A model generated the notes under the pieces. That model did no database searches. It saw nothing but the letters and a program-made list of their open reading frames with translations, and was not told the origin of the DNA. From Desulfobacula sp. (lineage in GTDB: Bacteria > Desulfobacterota > Desulfobacteria > Desulfobacterales > Desulfobacteraceae): a DNA stretch of 6,931 nt. This document shows, one piece after another, positions 4,693-6,931 of this stretch (positions are counted from its first letter, which is position 1; every line of letters starts with the position of its first letter). The DNA is taken from the NCBI GenBank assembly GCA_011390085.1, contig JAABTB010000120.1, forward strand, positions 1 through 6,931, given 5' to 3'. Position numbers and translations under genes: made by a program.

Positions 4693-6633
4693 TTACAGCA
4701 GATGTGAGGGTTCGTTTTCCAGGCCAAGTTCTTTCAGCGTACTCTTTTTGGGAATACCGTTTTTGTCCAGCCCTTTGTGTTCATAGAATTCATCGACCAT
4801 TTTATCGAATTTCTCTTTGACAATATATCTTCCGATAACGTCGATGGCTCCCCTCTTACAAGGTTCATCATGATAGCGATGATTCAGCACATCACCTTTT
4901 TCCGGATCATTGCGGTTTGCCCCCTCCCTAAGATTGAACAACCGTTCCATCATGTTGTTTCTTCTTGCGACTTCCCAGATCTCCTTGGGCGTCATCTCAA
5001 TTCCGGTGTTCAAGTAGAGCACCTTGGGCCAGTTTTCGAAATTGGGCAGGGTGGCGCCAAGGAAAGTGGTGTGGTATTTGCAGATACCCAGACTGTCCAC
5101 GGCCATGTAGCAGTTTTCCTGCCAGAAGACCTGCCAGGGTTTGCCCACATATTCGGTATGTTCAGAACTTAAGGGGCCATCATAGGGAACCGGTGTGCTG
5201 TAGATTTTGCGTAGAACCTTTTCCGGCAGATGGTAGAGGTCGATGGCCGGCCGGCTTCTCAGGTGATCGGACCCTCTGGATGAGGTGGCTATATTAAGTG
5301 CAAGTGCGGGGGTGGCCCTTTCGTCAGAGTGAAGGTTGTTCATACCCTTTACCTGGATGAGATAATCAAAGGAGTTTTTCCCTATATCCTTAGAGGCCGG
5401 GATACCACCTTTTGCCAGAACGTCGCCCAGCCATCCCTTGCGGTAGCAGATGCGCTCGATCATTTCCAGGACGGCTTCATCATTGCCAAAGCGCAAATCA
5501 ATGCCGTCTGTCTGATCTTTGGTGATAAGGCCTTCTTCAAAACATTCCATGGCCCATGAAATGATGCTGCCGGTTTCAAGGTTGTCCATGCCGAACTGAT
5601 CCACAAGATGGTTGCCCGCGAGAACCGTTTCCGCGCTCCGGCACCCGACTTCTGCGCCAAAAGCTCCCTGGGAGGTGTATTCCGGACCTTCGTCGTATTT
5701 TCCCTTGTATTTTCCGGTCGGGATTTTATACTGGGCACGGCAGTGAACCTGGCAGCCGAAGCAGCCGGCCATATGGTAGGGTCCCATGGTTTCAGTGGCG
5801 ATTTCATCAATACGTTCCGGTTCGATGTCATCGGCATATTCCAGCTGGTTGTACCTGAAATTTTCCGTCCTGACACCGCCCCAGGAATTGGTGGCGCCCC
5901 AGATAAATGGTGTGCCCAAAGTGCCCTGGGTCTGGCTAACTTTTGCACCGGTGATCTGCTCGATGAATTTTTTATTGTATTCCAGTGCTTCTACGGGATG
6001 GGTGATCTTGACGTCCATGGTGCCGCGGCAGGCCACAGCCTTCAAATTCTTGGATCCCATGACAGCACCCATACCGGTTCTGCCACCGGCATTTTTGACA
6101 CCGGTCATCACATTGGCAAAGGCCACCAGATTTTCACCGGCAGGTCCGATGACAAGACTTTTCACTTCTTTGTCATTCAATTCATCATGAATGGCCCATT
6201 GGGCGTCGGTAACGGTTTTTCCCCAGATGCCCGCCGCATCCCTGATTTCGATTTTACCATTGTTGATATAAATGTAGCATGGTTTTTTCGCTTTGCCTTT
6301 TATGACCAGGTGGTGGAATCCGGCCCAGGCCATTTCAGGTGCAAAAAAACCACCCATGTTGCAGCTTCCCAGAAGCCCGGTAAGTGGCGATTTTGCCATT
6401 ACATGGGTTCTGGCGGTGGCGGATGCTAAAGTGGCACACAGAATTCCGCCGCTGATGATCAGCGCGTTGTCGGGTCCAAGCGGATCACATCCCTTTTTCG
6501 TATGGTTGTAAAGCAGGTAGGCGTCAAGGCCCCTGCCGCCCAGAAATTTTTTCCTGACTTCCATTGGTATGGGCTTTATCTCAATGTCGCCTGTGGTCAG
6601 ATTGATATAGGCGATCTTTCTGTCTAATGCCAT
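4693..6633 (-). CDS. aor: Tungsten-type aldehyde ferredoxin oxidoreductase, catalytic subunit
   Basis: This 646-residue protein is a full-length AOR-family enzyme, oxidising an aldehyde to a carboxylic acid at a bis-pyranopterin tungsten site next to one [4Fe-4S] cluster. Residues 1-205 are the pterin-binding N-terminal domain, with LGGRGLDAYLL (31-41), SGSCN-like GLLGSCNMGG (86-95) and GGRTGMGAVMGSKNLKA (183-199). Cluster ligands are CFGCQVHC (C291, C294, C298) and C518 in DSLGIC (513-518), the second pterin-contact motif. DHLRSRP (456-462) is also typical. The ATG at 6633 lies one base after the stop of the zinc-ribbon gene, behind a GGGGGG run, so the two are translationally coupled; the ferredoxin gene follows by 30 bases. 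No signal peptide: cytoplasmic. Substrate and metal (W or Mo) are inferred from the family. Other AOR-family members include the benzoyl-CoA reductase subunit BamB, but an AOR with a polyferredoxin fits better. Confidence 0.93.
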   Translation of the reverse strand: MALDRKIAYINLTTGDIEIKPIPMEVRKKFLGGRGLDAYLLYNHTKKGCDPLGPDNALIISGGILCATLASATARTHVMAKSPLTGLLGSCNMGGFFAPEMAWAGFHHLVIKGKAKKPCYIYINNGKIEIRDAAGIWGKTVTDAQWAIHDELNDKEVKSLVIGPAGENLVAFANVMTGVKNAGGRTGMGAVMGSKNLKAVACRGTMDVKITHPVEALEYNKKFIEQITGAKVSQTQGTLGTPFIWGATNSWGGVRTENFRYNQLEYADDIEPERIDEIATETMGPYHMAGCFGCQVHCRAQYKIPTGKYKGKYDEGPEYTSQGAFGAEVGCRSAETVLAGNHLVDQFGMDNLETGSIISWAMECFEEGLITKDQTDGIDLRFGNDEAVLEMIERICYRKGWLGDVLAKGGIPASKDIGKNSFDYLIQVKGMNNLHSDERATPALALNIATSSRGSDHLRSRPAIDLYHLPEKVLRKIYSTPVPYDGPLSSEHTEYVGKPWQVFWQENCYMAVDSLGICKYHTTFLGATLPNFENWPKVLYLNTGIEMTPKEIWEVARRNNMMERLFNLREGANRNDPEKGDVLNHRYHDEPCKRGAIDVIGRYIVKEKFDKMVDEFYEHKGLDKNGIPKKSTLKELGLENEPSHLL

Positions 6634-6634
6634 G

Positions 6635-6925
6635 TTATTTGCCCCCCTTTTTTTCAGTCTTGGATTTAGCCTCAGTTACTTCTTTGAAACGGTCCTGTGC
6701 AATCTTTCTGTTTACGTCCCAGACCGGTCCTCTGATTCTCGGTAGTTTGGGATTGACCCAGAAAATACGAAATTCCATGCCGCAGGTTGCGCATTTGGCA
6801 TGGTCTGCGCCTTGTTCAGGAACGATACGCTCCATGCAACTTGGGTTGTGGCACCTGACTTTGCCGAATGTCCTGGTTTGCTGCAGACTTTCCGCGCCGG
6901 TTAATTGGTTCTCTTCCCTTGCCAT
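6635..6925 (-). CDS. Small zinc-ribbon-like protein coupled to the aldehyde oxidoreductase
   Basis: The 96-residue protein has C25, C30, C45 and C48 (CX4C, 14 residues, CX2C), a zinc-ribbon or rubredoxin-like knuckle pair, in RCHNPSCMERIV and KCATCGMEFRIF. The flanking N-terminus is polar and the C-terminus is lysine-rich (KSKTEKKGGK). It starts at ATG 6925, six bases from the window edge, so its ribosome binding site and promoter are only partly visible. The stop is one base before the AOR start, which implies linked amounts of the two. I know no named family for it. It may be a maturation or metal-insertion helper, a small electron carrier, or a regulator; none of these is shown by the sequence. 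Confidence 0.75.
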   Translation of the reverse strand: MAREENQLTGAESLQQTRTFGKVRCHNPSCMERIVPEQGADHAKCATCGMEFRIFWVNPKLPRIRGPVWDVNRKIAQDRFKEVTEAKSKTEKKGGK

Positions 6926-6931
6926 TGTTAC

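Noticed and set aside
5608..6429. A 273-codon open frame on the plus strand
   Set aside because: It is fully antisense to the AOR gene, whose motifs are unmistakable, and has no recognisable motif of its own.
1..6931. CRISPR array, tRNA genes, insertion-sequence ends
   Set aside because: No regularly spaced repeats, no tRNA-like TTCGA arm with matching acceptor stem, and no transposase or terminal inverted repeats were seen on reading.

Overview
The window reads as a piece of an anaerobic, probably sulfate-reducing Desulfobacterota-type chromosome. This is inferred from gene content only: a tungsten-type aldehyde:ferredoxin oxidoreductase with its own polyferredoxin, a MoeA-like protein with a cysteine tail, and xanthine-oxidase-family remnants. 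All confident genes lie on the minus strand, so transcription runs from the right edge to the left.

Right part (6925 to 4153): a tight operon of a small CX4C/CX2C zinc-ribbon-like protein, a 646-residue aldehyde ferredoxin oxidoreductase (AOR) and a ferredoxin subunit with four [4Fe-4S] cysteine sets. AOR would oxidise an aldehyde to the acid on a tungsten (or molybdenum) bis-pyranopterin and pass electrons to the polyferredoxin. Downstream are A/T-rich and G/C-rich hairpins (4046-4142), then an IclR-family regulator (4004-3240) that may control the locus.

Middle part (3207 to 2169): a decayed stretch. A molybdenum-hydroxylase FAD subunit has lost an internal piece and changed frame. Its C-terminal half then runs straight into what looks like the extreme C-terminus of the large molybdopterin subunit, as if everything between had been deleted. 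Next come a cysteine-rich 51-residue ORF, not previously recognised by me, and a MoaD/ThiS-like sulfur carrier. The carrier is recognisable only if two single-base deletions, each in a four-base homopolymer, are repaired; its last residues are the diagnostic Gly-Gly.

Left part (2140 to 1): an intact MoeA-like molybdopterin protein with a C-terminal four-cysteine tail, an intact histidine phosphatase, and about 400 bases with no intact gene. That stretch holds a 31-codon hicB relic (HicB N-terminus joined to its C-terminal ribbon-helix-helix end), a doubtful hicA relic, and at the edge the possible end of a plus-strand gene.

How the genes work together: the MoaD-like and MoeA-like proteins would supply the metal-pyranopterin cofactor used by AOR and, before it decayed, by the molybdenum hydroxylase. 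The most notable pattern is repeated internal deletions that join the start of a protein to its end, side by side with intact neighbours. This may be real genome erosion or sequencing/assembly error; the sequence alone cannot settle it.
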